Assembly: GCF_036850765.1 (NCBI RefSeq)
Contig: NC_089494.1
Coordinates: 56,747,809-56,811,808 of the forward strand
DNA: 64,000 bases
Direction: 5' to 3'
Origin: Saccopteryx bilineata
Taxonomy: Eukaryota; Chordata; Mammalia; Chiroptera; Emballonuridae
Positions 46,796 to 57,989 of this stretch are shown here, piece by piece; positions within the stretch are counted from its first letter, which is position 1; each line of letters begins with the position of its first letter. Below the pieces are notes generated by a model that had not been told where the DNA came from, did no database searches, and worked only from the letters and a program-made list of their open reading frames with translations. The position numbers and the translations under genes are program-made.

Positions 46796-46980
46796 GGCCC
46801 TGGCCGGATAGCTCAGTTAGATTGTCACCCTGATATGCCAAGATTGGGGGTTTGAACCCTAGTCAGGGCACACGAAAGAATCAACCAATGAATGCATAAA
46901 TAGGTGGAACAATAAATTGATGTTTGTCTCCTTCTCTCTCCATCTCTCTCCCTCTTTCTTTTTGAAATAAATAAAATTTA
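46796..46980 (+). mobile_element. tRNA-derived SINE, short type C
   Basis: Plus strand: 'ggccctggccggatagctc' head with A box, GGTTTGAACCC B box, 'gaatcaaccaatgaatgca', a CTCT-rich stretch and an A-rich tail. Same type as 1052-1195, slightly better preserved. Confidence 0.85.
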
Positions 46981-48838
46981 AAATTATTTTTAATGAGTAT
47001 TAAATTTGATCTCAGTTCTGTCAATTTTGTTATAAATATGTGAATTAAGTTACATTTTTCTTTATTTCTTTATAATGTGTTTTCATTAGAATTTTTTTCT
47101 TTTGATATTTTGGATTTGTTGGTTTTTTGTTTGGTTTAGTAGCTATTTGTGTTTTTAGCCTGTGCAAAAAGAGCTCATTTCCTTGTTTTATTATTTAACT
47201 TTCAACTTTCCTTTATGTTAATTTTTAAGAGTGTGCTTCATTCTTACCTATTGCTATTCCATCTGTCAATGAATTTATTCTTTGGTTTTCTTTTTCTCTC
47301 TTCCCATTTTTAGTTGCATTATATCTATGTTTTCAAGCTTTAACTGCAACCTTATCTTTCTTTCAGTTCTACAACTAAGATAGAAAGTCCTTATGATCAG
47401 TGCTTGGCTGAAGTTTCCCAGTCACCTACTAGTTAGCTGTATTTCAGTTTTTATTAATTTTCTTAAGAGTTCACGATCACAACTTTTCCTGAGTTCTTAT
47501 GTATTTAAAGTTGTTTTTTATAGCCTTGTCACTGAAAGGACAGCTTGCCCAGAAATGAAATTCTTGGTTCACACTTCTTTTCTTTGTTTATAATGTGGCC
47601 TTACTTTATATGTTGTTTTGAAGAAGCCTAATGTCAGTGTTAATTTTCTTGCCCTTGTAAGTTACTTGATACTTCTGCTTGGAATTTTTTATTTTATTTC
47701 CCTTTTTGTTTTTAAAGTCTAACTGCTTCACTTCGAGTTTATTGTAGCAGGTCAATTTTCCCTGCTACCTCGTGAATCCTTTTAACATATAAAATTGGGT
47801 ATTTTGTTTCTGTTGATTATAGTTTTAAATACTAGTTTATTTCAGTGTTTTGTTTTTCTCTTTCAGGAACTTCAGTTGTGCATGATTATATCCTCTTTGT
47901 CTTTGATTTCAATAACTTACTATAGTATTTTTACTTCGTTGTCTCATTTTCATTCTTTTGGTTATTTTACTGTTTCCTTCCATACCTTTTATTATTTGAA
48001 TTTATTCTTGAGACCTTCTAATTTAGTCTTTAATTCTGATATGATTTTGTCTTTTTCTTCTGTCTCTACTTGAGTTCAGTCATCTCTTTCATTTCTCTTT
48101 GCTTTTGTGCATTCCATTTTTAGGTTTTAAATTTCTGATCCAGAGTTTTTTCATATTCTAAGTGCTTGTTTAAGCAATAATTTGGTTTGGAACATTACAT
48201 TAAAGTTTTTTGCTTTATTGTTTCTTTGGAGGTACTTGTCATTCTTAATTTTTCTGATTTCTTTTGTTAAAGTTTTACATAGATGAAGGTTGCTTATACC
48301 TCTGCATTTCTGTGAGCAGGGCTATTTTAGGGGGTCTTATGAGAATACTAATTTAAGAGTCCTCTCCTCTGTCCCTGTAGCAAAGTATAGTTTGTTTGTT
48401 GGATGTCTATTTCCCCATGTAGGGTAAATGGTTTTGTGCCTTTCAGTTTGCCTCAGTGGTTGATAGCTGTCAAGATAGATTCTTGGGAGGTGGAGAGATT
48501 ATAAGGAAGGAGTTCATGAAAGGGTGATTGTGTTAGGTCGAGTTTCTTTAATTTTTAGAATTGAGGCCAATATAATGAGCTGAAACTAAAAGGGGGATTT
48601 AATGAAAGAATTCTGGCATCTCACCCTACACAGATGGCACTTGGGTGAAAGGTAAAGCAACTTGCTTAAGGTTTTCAGGGGTACCACATACAGTACAGAA
48701 GTCATTAAAAACAGAAAGTGCAGCTTTGTTGGCTCCCTACCTAACTGGTATGCTTTGTTGTAGAGGCAGTGGACACTTCAAGAAAGCACTTTTAAACTTA
48801 AATTATTTTTGTGTAAACAACCATCATAGTTTTTCATT
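46981..48838. other. AT-rich, probably old LINE sequence; no gene
   Basis: Continues the style of 46037-46795 up to about 48260. No coding frame of recognisable family. Confidence 0.35.
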
Positions 48839-48852
48839 AAAAAAGTTGACTT

Positions 48853-48992
48853 CTTCGACCTGGAATGCTAAGGTCGCCGGTTCAAAACCCTGGGCTTGCC
48901 TGGTCGAGGCACATATGGGAGTTGATGCTTCCAGCTCCTCCCCCCTTCTCTCTCTCTCTCTGTCTCCTTTAAAATGAATAAATAAATAAAAA
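48853..48992 (+). mobile_element. SINE type E, 5'-truncated
   Basis: Begins in mid-head at 'cttcgacctggaatgctaag' and keeps the B box, body and tail. Duplication AAAAGTTGACTT (48841-48852, 48993-49004). An example of truncated insertion. Confidence 0.92.
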
Positions 48993-49004
48993 AAAAGTTG
49001 ACTT

Positions 49005-50799
49005 TGTTATGTTGTGTGTTTCTACAAAAATTATTTTTTCTAATGGCTATTGTCACAGTCACACTTCTAGAATATAGTATTAGTTGATGACAGAAATGAT
49101 ATTGCCTTATTAGAAATACTTGCTAGCACAAACATTTTTGACTGTTCAGAGGAATTCTGAGTTTCCTCTGTGGTTCTTTTGTGGCTTCTACAGATTGGAT
49201 AATCTGCCAAGTGAGATGAGGGTGTCCGAGTCAGGAGCCATCTAAATGCTGCAAGAAACAACTAGGAGGTGGGAAGTATTTTTAGATATTAAAGTGAGAA
49301 AGTGAGGTGGAGGAGAGAGTGCTTGTGTATTGTAATAAAGGTGAAGTTGTAATTTCAGAAAATGGAAAATTTTTTCCAAATGTTGAAATATAATGAAAAC
49401 TCATTTAGACTTTAAATGTAGTAAAGCTAAACAAACCATTCTAAAAGCCAAAAGTTAGAATTGGCTTAGTATAAAGAAGGCTTTATAAAGTGCTTCTCTT
49501 TATTCATGATCCTGAGGAGCCAGGTCCCAAGACTATGTAAAGTTCAAGTAAAGGTCCTTAAACTATGTATGTAATTTAATATTCTGTTCAGAGTAATGCA
49601 TGCTCTAGTCATAGTGCTTTGTCAAGTTAAAAATTATCTAGGTTTGTTTTTTCCTTTTTCTTCTGCTTTTTAATTCTGCCCAATGGCACCTAAATGAGTA
49701 AGCTGGCAGGATCCTAAGAAGGGAGTTTATTCAACGAGTGTTTATTGCGTGTTGGTCATGTGCCCGGTGTTTTCCCAGTGAAACAAATCGACACATTCAA
49801 AAGACTGAGCCAACACCTGCATTAATTTCAGAAATAACTTTTTTTTGGCTCTATTGACTATACAGTTAAAATAGTTTTTAAATTGGAACATGCACTTAAG
49901 TGTTAATGCGTGATTCATGCAAAAACCCTTGGACCCTCTTTCTTTTCTGGGTCAAACAATGTGGTAGTTAACTGACTGTTCACCTGAGAGATCTGCCTGG
50001 TCTTGGACCAGGCACTACTATTTACACATCACAGTGAATGCATGTTGTGGACATACACTTTTGTTATCTTATTCAGTCACTTGATGAGTTGAACATAGTG
50101 ATAGTGATAGAGAGTGAGAGGGTGATTCCTGAGAAAATGACTCCAGTCACAATGTGAAAAAGTCCTAAAGAGACTGGGAACCGAGTCTCCAATACTAATG
50201 AAGCAGCGAAGGCAGGGTTTCTCCCTGCATTCCTGCCTCACTTTATCTTCTGGTTTTTGCATTGTCAGAATTGGCTTACCTCTCCTCCTCAGTCTTACTG
50301 GGGAACCAAATACTCAGATCTCTTTTCATAAAGAACTTTAGAATATGATGGTGAATATTTTAAAATTATGTGTAGTCTATTCCCTCTCCTTGATTTTGAA
50401 ATACAGAAAATATTACTAAGTACAAAAATAAATGGAATGTAGTTTCCTCTCATAGTATTGGTACATTTAAAGATTTAGTTTTCTTAATTTAAACGTGGAT
50501 GTTTTCAAACATAAAAAAGCACAGAACAGTAAAATGAACCACTGTTGACCTGTCATAAACTTTCAACAATGAACATCTAGCCAATCCTATTCTACATATA
50601 TCCATCCCTTTGTTTAAGTAAATACCAGATATTTTTATCTAAATATTAAAGTACATGTCACTTAAAGATACTCTTTTTAACAAAAATAACCTTGATGTTG
50701 TATCTAAAAAGTGAACAATCCCAGAAATTTTAAAGAATTTGATTATTCATGTTGTAATAAAGGTTACATTAAACAAGAGTTTAAGAAGTAATATAATTT
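49005..50799. other. Unassigned sequence; weak old L1 3' UTR at 50460-50720
   Basis: 50460-50720 ('catagaacagtaaaatga'-like) suggests an old L1 3' UTR. No gene. Confidence 0.35.
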
Positions 50800-51540
50800 A
50801 AATCTTGGACTCAGCCTTAGGTTTATATGCCAATTTTGCTACTTCGAAGTTGTGTAACTTGGGCAGGTTAATCTCTCTTCAGCTTACCTTTTTGCTCACT
50901 GTAAGGACCAAGAGAAGATCAGAAAATAAGCAGGGCACTGATGGAAAGGGAACTTAAGGGTTACAGGCAGGTCCTGCTCCTGTTCTGTTAGGAATAACAT
51001 GCCCAAGGTCGTTCAAGAAGCTGAGACAGATAGGGACTCTGGGAGGCTGAGAGAGAAGAAAAAAAAAAAGAAAGAAAAAGAGACAAACGTTTGCATTTTA
51101 TTGGTTAAAAGACCCTTATCAGAAGTTTAGGTTTGGAATTCGCCAATGAGCTAGACCCCAGCCCCTGTTGCTATGCTATGTGCAGCCCCTTAGCAAATAG
51201 GTTACCGCCACATCTGCTTCTGTATTAGGCTTGCTTGCTTAGCTTATAAAAAGATTTAGCTGTGAGCGCTAGGTGCGATTCCCATCTGCAGCTCCTTGTG
51301 AGTACGGTGTCTCTGGACACCTCGGGAATTTGCCCCTGCGTAGGTAAAACTGGCCAATAAAGTTACATCTATACTCCTGAAAGTCTCCGACGTTTGTTCT
51401 TGTACCTGGTGGATGCTACACTCACCTGTTAAATGATGACAATAATTTTAACTTCATGGCCTTGTTGTGAGTTATAAATGAAACAATGCATATAAAGTGA
51501 TTAGGATACTACTTTATGCACAGAACATTCTCAGTTATGT
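50800..51540 (+). mobile_element. MIR SINE split by a solo LTR
   Basis: MIR left part 'aacttgggcaggttaatct' to 'tttttgctcac' (50800-50899), right part from 51421 'ctcacctgttaaatgatga' through 'cttgttgtgagttataaat'. The two halves join exactly across the LTR duplication. Confidence 0.85.
50900..51420 (+). mobile_element. Solo LTR of an endogenous retrovirus
   Basis: Starts TGTAAGGACC and ends GGATGCTACA (TG...CA), flanked by the 5-bp duplication CTCAC (50895-50899, 51421-51425). Contains a TATA box (TATAAAAA at 51245) and a polyadenylation signal AATAAA at 51356. The U3-R-U5 order gives the plus strand, and the U5 text is gammaretrovirus-like. No internal retroviral sequence is present, so this is the product of LTR recombination. 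Confidence 0.9.
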
Positions 51541-51550
51541 TGTTATTTTT

Positions 51551-51866
51551 TTCTTCAGGGACAGAGAGAGAGAGGGATAGACAGGGACAGACAGGAACGG
51601 AGAGAGATGAGAAGCATCGATCATCAGTTTTTCGTTGCGAGACCTTAGTTGTTCATTGATTGCTTTCTCATATGTGCCTTGACTGCGGGTCTTCAGCAGA
51701 CCGAGTAACCCCTTGCTCGAGCCAGCAACCTTGGGTCTAAGCTAGTGAGCTTTTGCTCAAACCAGATGAGCCCGTGCTCAAGCTGGCGACCTTGGGGTCT
51801 CGAACCTGGGTCCTCTGCATCCCGGTCTGACTCTCTATCCACTGCGCCACCGCCTGGTCAGGCTTA
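51551..51866 (-). mobile_element. SINE type B
   Basis: Near-consensus type B on the minus strand (head GCCTGACCAGGCGGTGGCGC, B box GGTTCGAGACC). Duplication TTGTTATTTTT (51540-51550, 51867-51877). Confidence 0.93.
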
Positions 51867-52080
51867 TTGTTATTTTTATTTGGAGGCTTAAGGAAATAAA
51901 TATAACTAACTTTGAGTGCCGACCTTTCACTGTAGTATATAGGTGATGTTTCCGAAGTGACTTACCTACAGTGATCCTGTAAACCTTTGATTTTTAGGAA
52001 ATGCAAAACAGTGTGAGTAATTTTTTTAATTCAAAGGCACATTTTATACTTTTCTCAAAAGCAAACTTGTTTTTAAAAAA

Positions 52081-52292
52081 ATGTTTTTCATTGATTTCAG
52101 AGAAAGAAAAGATGGGGAAAGGGAGAGAAGGAGGCAGGGGAAAGGAAAGAGAGCAAGAGAGAAATATCAACTTGTTGTTCCACTTAGTTCACTCATTGTT
52201 TGCTTCTCATATGTGCTCTGACCAGGGATCGAACTTGCAACCTTGGTGTGCTAAGATGGTGTTCTACCCACTGAACCATCCATCCATGGCCA
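52081..52292 (-). mobile_element. Older short tRNA-headed SINE (type C/F)
   Basis: Minus strand with B box GTTCGATCCC ('gggatcgaacttgcaacc' on plus) and 'gagaaatatcaacttgttg' body. Border bases uncertain. Confidence 0.7.
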
Positions 52293-52332
52293 GGATACTC
52301 TTGAGAAGAATAAATATTTAACCTTGAATATA

Positions 52333-52527
52333 GCCTGACCTGTGGTGGCGCAGTGGATAAAGCGTTGACCTGGAATGCTGAGGTTACCGGTTCGAAACCC
52401 TGGGCTTGCCTGGTCAAGGCACATATGGGAGTTGATGCTTCCTGCTCCTCCCCCCTTCTCTCTCTCTGTCTCTCTCTCTCCCTCTCTCTCTCCTCTCTAA
52501 AAATGAATAAATAAAATAAAAAAAAAA
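52333..52527 (+). mobile_element. SINE type E, full length
   Basis: Plus strand consensus-like copy. Perfect 14-bp duplication TAACCTTGAATATA (52319-52332, 52528-52541). Confidence 0.95.
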
Positions 52528-52541
52528 TAACCTTGAATATA

Positions 52542-53039
52542 ATTTTGAATGTATTTATGTGTATGTGTGAAAACTTTTTTTGAGATACCCTGAGATTTAT
52601 TTATAAACCTCTCTATAGGTTAAAAACAAAAAGCAAATCTAAATGCCTTTGTAGTACTAATTTATTGAGTGGTAGAGTTTGGGCATCTATGAACATAAAA
52701 ATTTTATCAACATTATTGCATATACTCTTTTTTCTTCCCTCTATTTAAATGCATTTAATCTTTTTGGTTGCTTACCCCATCCAGTATGTATAGTGTTGAA
52801 AGAAATTTGTCTTTGCAGTGAAGTTCTTTCATAGCAATGTGTTCTAATTATAGTGTCAGGGGGATAAATTGCTCAGCATATGCAATTCATTTTACAGAGT
52901 TTCTGGAACATTCTGCATACATATATTTAGTTTTTAATACTTGTAAAGTACAGTCATTTTTATCTAGACTTTTCTGTTTTACAAAATGGGCTGTTTTGTT
53001 TATTTTTAAAATTATTTTTGCCATCTTTAAGTAAAAGAT
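52542..53039. other. Unassigned AT-rich sequence
   Basis: No feature seen. Confidence 0.3.
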
Positions 53040-53560
53040 GTTTAAAATTTTTATTTAAAGAGGTAAAATTTACATGTGATAAGATTTAGCCATTTAAAAT
53101 GTACTATTTAGTGATTTTTAGTAGATTTACGGAACCATCAGAATTTTATTTTACATTTCCGTAACCCCCCCCCCTTATGTCCATTTCCAGTCATTCCCTG
53201 TGCCTACCCTAAGCCCTAGGCAGCCACTAATGTACTTTCTGTCTTTATGGGTTTGCCTGTGTTTGATATTTTAAATACATGGAATCATGTAATATGTGGT
53301 ATTTGGTGTCTGGCTTATTCACTTAGCATAATGTATTAAGATTCATCCATGTTGTACCATGTATCATTACTTCATTTTTTTAATTGCCAAATAATATTTT
53401 ATTATATGGATGTACCACATTTTGTTTATCCACTCAGAATTGATAGACATTGGGTTGTTTTTCTGTCTTAAGTAATGTTATGACTAATACTGCTTTGAAC
53501 ATTTGTGTGTATTTGTGAGGACATATTTTTTATATAAAAAATTAACATGTATGAAATAAT
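53040..53560 (-). mobile_element. L1 3' end, antisense
   Basis: Inverse L1: 'tggaatcatgtaatatgtg', 'cttagcataatgtattaag', 'attcatccatgttgtacca', 'ggatgtaccacattttgtt'. Confidence 0.75.
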
Positions 53561-53725
53561 GGTTCTCTGTTATTTCTGTGTTTTTAATTTTGACTTTACT
53601 ATGTGATAACATAATACAGTGGAGAGAAGCATTGTGCAATTTTAGGAGCCTGGGTTCCATGTTGTTAACTTTCTGTGCAGCTTTAGGAGGGTAAATCTAG
53701 GTCTCTAGACCTCAGTTTCTGTTCT

Positions 53726-54048
53726 AGATTGAATGTTTTATGTTCCCCCAAATTCATTTATTGAAAACTAATCCCCAGTGTGATGGTATTTGGAGGTAGG
53801 GCCTTGAGAGGTGATTAGTGCTCTTATAAGAGACACCAGAACACTCCTTTGTCCATTTTACCATGTGAGGACACGTGTGGAAGATGGCCCTCTGGATCAG
53901 GAAGTGGGCTTTCATCAGACACTGAGTCTTTCTCTGTGCCTTGATCTCGGACTTCCCAGCCTCCAGAACTGTGAGAAATAAATTTCTTTTACTTTTAAGC
54001 TACCCATTCTATGGTATATTTGTTATAGCAGCCCAGATGGACTAATAC
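53726..54048 (+). mobile_element. MLT1/MST-type LTR (MaLR)
   Basis: Typical order: 'attgaatgttttatgttcc', 'tgatggtatttggaggtag', 'ccatgtgaggacacgtgtg', 'cagcctccagaactgtgag' followed by AAATAAATTTCTTTT, and 'cagatggactaataca' at the end. A known ancient mammalian LTR. Confidence 0.9.
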
Positions 54049-54129
54049 AGGTGGTTCCTAACAGTAAAATGAAAAAGTTGGACTAGATGCTTCCTAGGTT
54101 CTAAGTCTGTGATTTATAAATCTGTTAAT

Positions 54130-54280
54130 TTCTGTATGGCCTTTGACAAATTACTTAACTTTTCTGTACCTCAGTTTTCTCATCAGAAAAAAATGGAGAT
54201 ATTAATAGAATTGTATGTTATTCTGAGAATGAAATAATATTCTTGGAATGTAAAAAACTGCCAGAATGTGTTAAGTTACT
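54130..54280 (+). mobile_element. MIR SINE
   Basis: 'gacaaattacttaactttt', 'ctgtacctcagttttctca' match the MIR core. Confidence 0.8.
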
Positions 54281-54399
54281 ATTAACAAGGTTATAATTTA
54301 GTGTGTTAGATCAAGAAGGTCTTAGTGGGAATGCTTTACTTGTAGCCTCAGTGAGAATCAGTGGAGGCAAACCAGTAATTAGTGGAGGGAGAAAAATTT

Positions 54400-54640
54400 A
54401 ACTACTAATAATAGATGCCACTTACTGAGTGCTTACCATCCTGCAGTATATTAAACACTATACATTAACTCACCCAGTCCTCAGTCCTGTGAGTTTAGGT
54501 TCAGTGATCATTCCCATAAAAGAAATGAATTGCCCAAACGATCTAGCTAGTTAAGTGGTTGCCTTGGGTCACACCTGGCTCCAAGGCCATGATCTTTTAC
54601 CACTGTACTAAATTGCTTTCAGGGAGAACAACTCTTTGGA
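54400..54640 (-). mobile_element. MIR SINE, inverted
   Basis: 'cacttactgagtgcttacc', 'aactcacccagtcctcagt', 'tgcccaaacgatctagcta' are MIR in reverse orientation. Confidence 0.8.
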
Positions 54641-54894
54641 ACAAAATCCTCTAGAGGTTTTGAGTGGGAAGGTCTTTGCTTAGGAAAGATAGCAAGTATT
54701 GTTAAACAGTTCTTATGAGGGATAAAAGAGGTGATCATTCTAGAAAGCTTTCCATATGTACCTTACATTATGTTGTTCCATGTGATAATGAAATGACATT
54801 TCAGCTTTAAATAAATTAAAGGATTTGCAGTATGTTCAATATCATTTTTGTGTTTTACCTAAGAAATGGTACAATATACATTTTTTTTTTTTTT

Positions 54895-55259
54895 TTTGTA
54901 TTTTTCTGAAGCTGGAAACGGGGAGAGACAGTCAGACAGACTCCCGCATGCGCCCGACTGGGATCCACCTGGCACGCCCACCAGGGGCGATGCTCTGCCC
55001 CTCTGGGGCGTCGCTCTGCCATGACCAGAGCCACTCTAGCGCCTGGGGCAGAGGCCAAGGAGCCATCCCCAGCACCCGGGCCATCTTTGCTCCAATGGAG
55101 CCTTGGCTGCGGGAGGGGAAGAGAGAGACAGAGAGGAAGGAGGGGGTGGGGGGTGGAGAAGCAAATGGGCGCTTCTCCTATGTGCCCTGGCCGGGAATCA
55201 AACCCGGGTCCCCCACACGCCAGGCCGATGCTCTTCCGCTGAGCCAACCGGCCAGGGCC
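54895..55259 (-). mobile_element. SINE type A, full length, young
   Basis: Near-consensus copy with a long T-run (A tail) at 54881-54897. The duplication TACATTTTTT precedes the tail and recurs at 55260. Confidence 0.94.
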
Positions 55260-55491
55260 TACATTTTTTTTTTTTTAATTGTACTTTTAGTCTGATGGAA
55301 AACAACTCTCACATGTTCCACTGACTTATTTCTGCATGGCTAATACTATAATTTCTACTTCTTGAACAGTTTTTCATCTTTTTTGTTAAATATTAAAAAA
55401 AATTTTTTTGGTACTATTTTTAATTTTTTTTTCCAGTGTGGTACTTGGTATGTACCAAATATTTATATTCTATATATAAACAAAAAAACTT

Positions 55492-55870
55492 GCCCTGGGC
55501 GGTTGGCTTAGCCGTAGAGCATCGGCCTGGCATGTGAAAGTCCAGGGTTCGATTCCCTGTCAGGGCACACAGAAAAAGTGACTATCTCCCCCTCCATTCC
55601 CTACTCTATCTCTCTCTCTTCTCCTCCTGCATCCATGGCTCAGATGGTTTCAGCAAAGTTGGCCCGGGGTACAGAGGATAGTTACATCACTTCACCTCCC
55701 TGCGTTACAGTAACTTGGTTGCCAAGCAATGAAGCAGCATCCCAGAAGGGCAGAGCATTGCCTGATAGGGGGCTTGCCTTGCCAAGTGGACCCCAGTCAG
55801 GATGCATGTGGGAGTCTGTCTTAGCCTCCCCGCCTCTCACTTAATAAAAAAAGTAAATAAATAAATTTAA
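55492..55870 (+). mobile_element. Older SINE of the type A lineage, plus strand
   Basis: Intact tRNA-like head GCCCTGGGCGGTTGGCTTAG with B box GGTTCGATTCCC, old-subfamily body with 'ggcagagcattgcctgata' and 'gcatgtgggagtctgtctt', tail after 'cctctcacttaataa'. It ends only about 50 bp before the large transposon. Confidence 0.88.
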
Positions 55871-55924
55871 TAGTATTTTGTTTGAACAAAAGTACTTTTT
55901 TGTATCTGTGTGTTTTCTAATATA

Positions 55925-55955
55925 CAGAGTGGGGCAAAATGGGTTTACAGTTGTG
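55925..55955 (+). repeat. Left terminal inverted repeat of the transposon
   Basis: CAGAGTGGGGCAAAATGGG followed by TTTACAGTTGTG; pairs with 57990-58020. TA precedes it at 55923-55924. Confidence 0.88.
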
Positions 55956-56302
55956 AGTATATGAGACACAATTTATTCACTGGAGAACAATTTTTTTTTC
56001 ATTTTCTGTTGCATGAGGTTTTAGAACTGTTTCTGTATATTTCTGCATCGCTGATTCCAAATCTGAAATGTTTTTTGGTGCATGCTCTAGTTTTTACGCA
56101 ATTTTAATTTCTTTTTGTTACAGTTAATAACATGCACTGGTCTTTAAATTGGAGTTAAAGGGCAACGACTCTTGGATTGAACATAATTAACCACAAGGCA
56201 ATTAATGTTTTACAAACATAACTTTTACATAATTGTACTTGTTTTTAAATGTAAAAAATTATCTGATAAGAACACCCTCTTACTTTGTTTTAAGATTGAA
56301 TC

Positions 56303-56893
56303 ATGGCTTCTTCGAGTAGGTGTAAATGTAAGAATAGTCCTGACACCTTCTGTTATATATGTGGCTGTTACACACTTCAATGTCAAAGGCACAATATTTC
56401 ATCATTTGTGACACGTGCATATATTGCCTATTTTCAAGTTCCCCTTGGCGATCAAGACAAGAATTGGGCTCCTCATATTGTGTGTCATAATTGTGAGGAA
56501 ATGCTTCGTGACTGGACAAAAGGAAAACGCAAAGGAATGCCTTTTGGTATTCCCATGGTTTGGCGTGAACCTAAGGGCCACAGCAGTGACTGTTATTTCT
56601 GTCTGATCCATACAAAGGGCATCGGCAAGAAAAAACGGCGTATGATCGCATATCGTAATATTCCTTCAGCAATACGACCTATCACACACTCTGAGACACT
56701 CCCAGTTCCAGTTTTCAATGGTTTTATTTCTTCTAAGGACGAAGAATGTGAACATGGTGATCAAGTGTATTTTGATAAGATGCATGAGGAAATGGTTGTA
56801 GAATCTGAAGGGTCTTCCTCTGATTCCAAGCAGTCATTAACTTCTCTGCAGTTTAGCCAACCCAAATTGAATGACTTAGTAAGAATGACATAA
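56303..56893 (+). CDS. Transposase N-terminal part, open frame with zinc-binding motifs
   Basis: 196 codons without a stop, starting ATGGCTTCTTCGAG. C17xxC20 (CYIC) and C61xxC64 (CHNC), 41 residues apart, recall the C4 layout of ZAD-type domains and would bind zinc. W87REP, H93 and C97xxC100 (CYFC) form a second likely zinc site. An acidic, serine-rich linker (about 145-180) follows, then an 'LNDLVR' segment, where the frame meets an artificial stop at 56891. The family is one I associate with multi-copy, transposase-like proteins of insects and cnidarians (from memory, unverified). It could in principle still make a truncated DNA-binding protein; no evidence of use by the host. Confidence 0.6.
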   Translation: MASSSRCKCKNSPDTFCYICGCYTLQCQRHNISSFVTRAYIAYFQVPLGDQDKNWAPHIVCHNCEEMLRDWTKGKRKGMPFGIPMVWREPKGHSSDCYFCLIHTKGIGKKKRRMIAYRNIPSAIRPITHSETLPVPVFNGFISSKDEECEHGDQVYFDKMHEEMVVESEGSSSDSKQSLTSLQFSQPKLNDLVRMT

Positions 56894-57616
56894 AAATTGT
56901 CCTCAACTTTCTGAAGTATGAGGAGCATAACTGGATCATTTGTGTGGATCTTAAAATGGTAAATTTCCTGCTAGGACAACAGAGAGGTTTCACGAAGTAT
57001 CCTTGCTTTCTCTGTTTGTGGGACAGCCGACCTTGGGGGGAACACTGGACCCAGAAGGAGTGGCCAAAACGTGAAGCTCTGGAAGTAGGGATGCAAAATA
57101 TTGTGAATGAACCTGTAGTTAATCGAGACAGGATCATTTTTCCTCCACTTCACATCAAACTTGGCTTAATGATGCAGTTTGTTCAGGCTTTGAATAGAGA
57201 AAGTGAATGCTTTCAGCATATTACTTCTGCTTTCCCTGCCTTGTCTTTCGAGAAGGTAAAAGCAGGTGTATTCCATGGACCTGAAATTCAAACCCTCATA
57301 CGTGATGGAGAATTTTCCAGGAAGATGAATAAGGAGGAGAAAGCAGCATGGCAGTCTTCTGTGGCAGTTACAAAGAACTTCCTTGGCAACAAAATTTAGA
57401 AAACTATGAACTTCTAGTTCAAAGGATGCTGTTGGCTTTCCACGACATTGGATGTAACAGCATTAAGATTCACTTCCTGAACAGTCACCTTGATAAGTTT
57501 CCCGAAGATCTTGGAGCTGTTAGTGATGAGCAGACTACTGCTGGAGCATCAAACGAGATTGTCCTCAACAAGTACACAAACGCAAGAGCTACAAACGCAA
57601 ATTTTTGCCTGAATAG
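56303..57616 (+). pseudogene. Broken DDE-like transposase gene of the TIR element
   Basis: Four pieces in order. (1) 56303-56890, frame with the zinc motifs. (2) 56884-57396 in another frame: WIICVDLK (candidate catalytic Asp codon at 56947), then LLGQQ.GFTKYPCFLCLWDSR with a CxxC pair (57004-57015), and 'PPLHIKLGLM'. (3) From about 57396, after a one-base-type slip in an A-rich string, ENYELLVQRML to 'SHLDKFPEDLGAVSDE' (Glu codon at 57528, candidate last acidic residue). (4) 57533-57616 in a third frame, ADYCWSIKRD to a lysine-rich end and stop TAG at 57614. The segment that should hold the first catalytic Asp, between pieces 1 and 2, and the stretch after SDE are missing. Hence it is inactive. 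Confidence 0.8.
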
Positions 57617-57989
57617 AATTTAAATAAGTTTTGTGCAAATTTTATGATTAAAATAAGTGTTTTAATATGTTCTATTTTGAAATTGTAGACAAATTCTGAT
57701 GCAGTCATATCTTTTAGTGTATTAGTGTATTTACTGCATTATATAAATTATTATATTTTCACAAAGATGATGCCAAAAAAGACATTCTACTTCATTATGT
57801 TAAACTAAATGTTGAAAATTTTACAGTAAGATGAAAACCTAAAATCTTGAATTGCAAAAGAACTGTAGCTTACAGAGAAAAACTAATGTCAGATTTGAGC
57901 TCAGCACACTCGCATTAGGTAAGAACAAGTGTTCTTGTGGATGCAACAAAAATTTTGTTCCCCAGTGTATTATAGTATTTTCCATGGGA

